Source of the DNA: Paenibacillus humicola | GTDB taxonomy: Bacteria; Bacillota; Bacilli; Paenibacillales; Paenibacillaceae | Length of the DNA stretch: 64,000 nt | Reading direction: 5' to 3' | Assembly (NCBI RefSeq): GCF_028826105.1 | Contig: NZ_JAQGPL010000001.1 | Span: 2,692,501 to 2,756,500 of the forward strand | Part shown: positions 62,996 through 64,000 of the stretch, one piece after another | Layout: each line of letters opens with the position of its first letter | How positions within the stretch are numbered: position 1 is the first letter of the stretch | The notes under the pieces: model-generated | What the model was told of the DNA's origin: nothing | What the model saw: the letters and a program-made list of their open reading frames with translations, nothing else | Databases searched by the model: none | Program-made: the position numbers and the translations under genes

Positions 62996-63009
62996 AGCAA
63001 ACGCTTTCA
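62996..63009. promoter_or_regulatory. cre-like site upstream of the gamma-glutamyltransferase gene
   Basis: On the minus strand TGAAAGCGTTTGCT matches the CcpA consensus except at the last base. It lies some 230 bases before the gene start. Confidence 0.35.
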
Positions 63010-63237
63010 ATGGCGAACATAATTTGGTAAGGTGCAGCGCGGCTGCGAACGCTTTTCGTCCGACCTATGATTTTATCGAATCGGAAAGGTTAACTTATCG
63101 CCTTCCTTCCGCTATAGATTCGAAGAAAGAAGCTTGTTCCGAGCCAAAAGACTGCGCTGTCCGTTTTCTTCCTCATCGTCAACGTGCGTAAACCGATACA
63201 TAGATCGGAATCAAGGTATGAAGGAGTGCTTGAGCTG

Positions 63238-64000
63238 ATGGATTTTGATTCGGCCTATTATCCGTATTCATCCCGAAGGTATGCATTGTATGCGAGAAAC
63301 GGCATGGTCGCAACCTCGCAGCCGTTTGCGGCGCAAGCCGGGCTCGACATGCTTCGAAGAGGCGGGAACGCCATCGATGCGGCTATTGCAACCGCCGCCT
63401 GCTTGACGGTGGTGGAGCCGACCACAAACGGCATCGGAGGTGACGCTTTCGCACTGGTTTGGACGAAAGGCGAACTGCAGGGGATGAACGGCAGCGGACC
63501 TGCGCCGCGCAGCATTTCCATCGATGCCCTGCAAAAGGCGGGGCATACGACGATGCCCGTTTACGGCGCCGTGCCGGTAACCGTTCCGGGCGCGCCGGCC
63601 GCATGGGCCGCTTTGTCCGAACGGTTCGGCCGCCTCCCGTTCCCGGATGTCCTGCAGCCGGCGATCGATTATGCCGAGCGAGGCTTTCCGATAACGCCGA
63701 GTCTCGGAAAGACGTGGAGCTCGGCGTACCGGAATTACTTGAAATCAGTAACGGGCGACGCCTTCGCGGAGTGGTTCCGCGTCTTCGCGCCGGATGGCCG
63801 GGCGCCGGAAATCGGCGAGATGTGGAAAGCCCGGGATCATGCGGCGACGCTTAGGCTCATTGCCGAAACGAAGGCCGAGGCTTTTTACCGCGGTGAATTG
63901 GCGGAAAAAATCGATGCCTGCATGAAGCAGGCCGGCGGCTATTTGACGAAAGAGGATCTCGCCGCGTACAAGCCCGAGTGGGTCCGGCCGCTGAGCGTAA
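63238..64000 (+). CDS. Gamma-glutamyltransferase family protein, 5' part (cut by window end)
   Basis: 254 residues are visible from the ATG at 63238 (GAAGGAG eleven bases upstream) and the frame stays open to the window edge. The N-terminal pattern is that of the GGT family: GMVATSQPFAAQAGLDMLRR, GGNAIDAAIATAACLTVVEP and GIGGDAFALVW. There is no signal peptide, so it is likely cytosolic, unlike secreted GGT. Members transfer or hydrolyse gamma-glutamyl groups, or act as cephalosporin acylases. The catalytic Thr at the start of the small subunit lies beyond the window, so activity cannot be judged. Confidence 0.88.
   Translation, partial: MDFDSAYYPYSSRRYALYARNGMVATSQPFAAQAGLDMLRRGGNAIDAAIATAACLTVVEPTTNGIGGDAFALVWTKGELQGMNGSGPAPRSISIDALQKAGHTTMPVYGAVPVTVPGAPAAWAALSERFGRLPFPDVLQPAIDYAERGFPITPSLGKTWSSAYRNYLKSVTGDAFAEWFRVFAPDGRAPEIGEMWKARDHAATLRLIAETKAEAFYRGELAEKIDACMKQAGGYLTKEDLAAYKPEWVRPLSV

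Larger units (their letters stand above)
62803..63237. other. Gene-free stretch between selO and the gamma-glutamyltransferase gene
   Basis: It starts with a leftover of about 100 bases, then the selO terminator, then a moderately AT-rich segment with a cre-like site (62996-63009, minus orientation). No gene is supported. The promoter of the next gene is not obvious. Confidence 0.55.

Overview
The window looks like chromosomal sequence from a spore-former-type Firmicute, most probably a Paenibacillaceae member (Paenibacillus/Cohnella-like). This is inferred from a fairly high GC content, strong AAAGGAGG-type ribosome binding sites, frequent GTG starts, many intrinsic terminators with U tracts, lipobox lipoproteins, and families common in that group (type II pantothenate kinase, YdeI/DUF1905, DinB, HxlR, Imm5-like, SIMPL). 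No rRNA, tRNA, CRISPR array or intact mobile element was seen.

Layout, left to right. 1-2069: the 3' end of an unrecognised gene, then an AT-rich patch holding a small membrane-anchored protein. 2070-7926: a complete oligopeptide/dipeptide-type ABC importer operon (binding protein, two permeases, two ATPases), followed by a PhyH-type dioxygenase. 9111-11471: an Imm5-like putative immunity protein, a GNAT acetyltransferase and an aldo/keto reductase. 11805-14864: a response regulator, sensor kinase and lipoprotein in one overlapping operon, behind a promoter with direct hexamer repeats. 15073-25947: mostly single genes: MerR, an ABC permease fragment, CoaW, AraC with GyrI-like domains, VOC, hydrolase, YdeI, DinB, a frameshifted GNAT, alcohol dehydrogenase, an APH-like kinase, HxlR and a genuine-looking formylglycine-generating enzyme. 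26148-30362: phytase-like esterase, MFS transporter, P450. 30556-32645: an FAD NADH-dehydrogenase-like protein and an ECF41-type sigma factor, with a matching ECF41-like promoter. 32742-35869: glycerol-dehydrogenase-like enzyme, SDR, SIMPL protein and a small membrane protein. 36076-36261: a 47-bp tandem repeat.

36326-44813 is a probable sugar-acid catabolic region. A GntR regulator diverges from an enolase-superfamily enzyme, followed by a carbohydrate ABC importer, an AraC regulator, a second PhyH-like dioxygenase and an epimerase/dehydrogenase. A sigma-A promoter in the GntR/enolase gap carries a palindrome over its -35, and a cre-like site lies ahead of the importer.

45206-50586 holds a secreted protein with two 81-residue repeats, an MTHFR-like protein, an EamA transporter, an alpha/beta hydrolase and an unusual FtsH-like membrane protease with almost no extracytoplasmic loop. 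51756-57472 is a pentose-phosphate cluster (zwf-tkt-tal-gnd) next to a divergent LysR regulator. The right end carries a methyltransferase, an acetamidase/formamidase, a beta-lactamase-like serine hydrolase, SelO and the 5' part of a gamma-glutamyltransferase cut by the window edge.

The most distinctive items are the ECF41 module with its visible promoter, the loop-less FtsH paralogue, the FGE without a sulfatase in the window, the 47-bp repeat array, and an SDR whose catalytic Tyr position is His.
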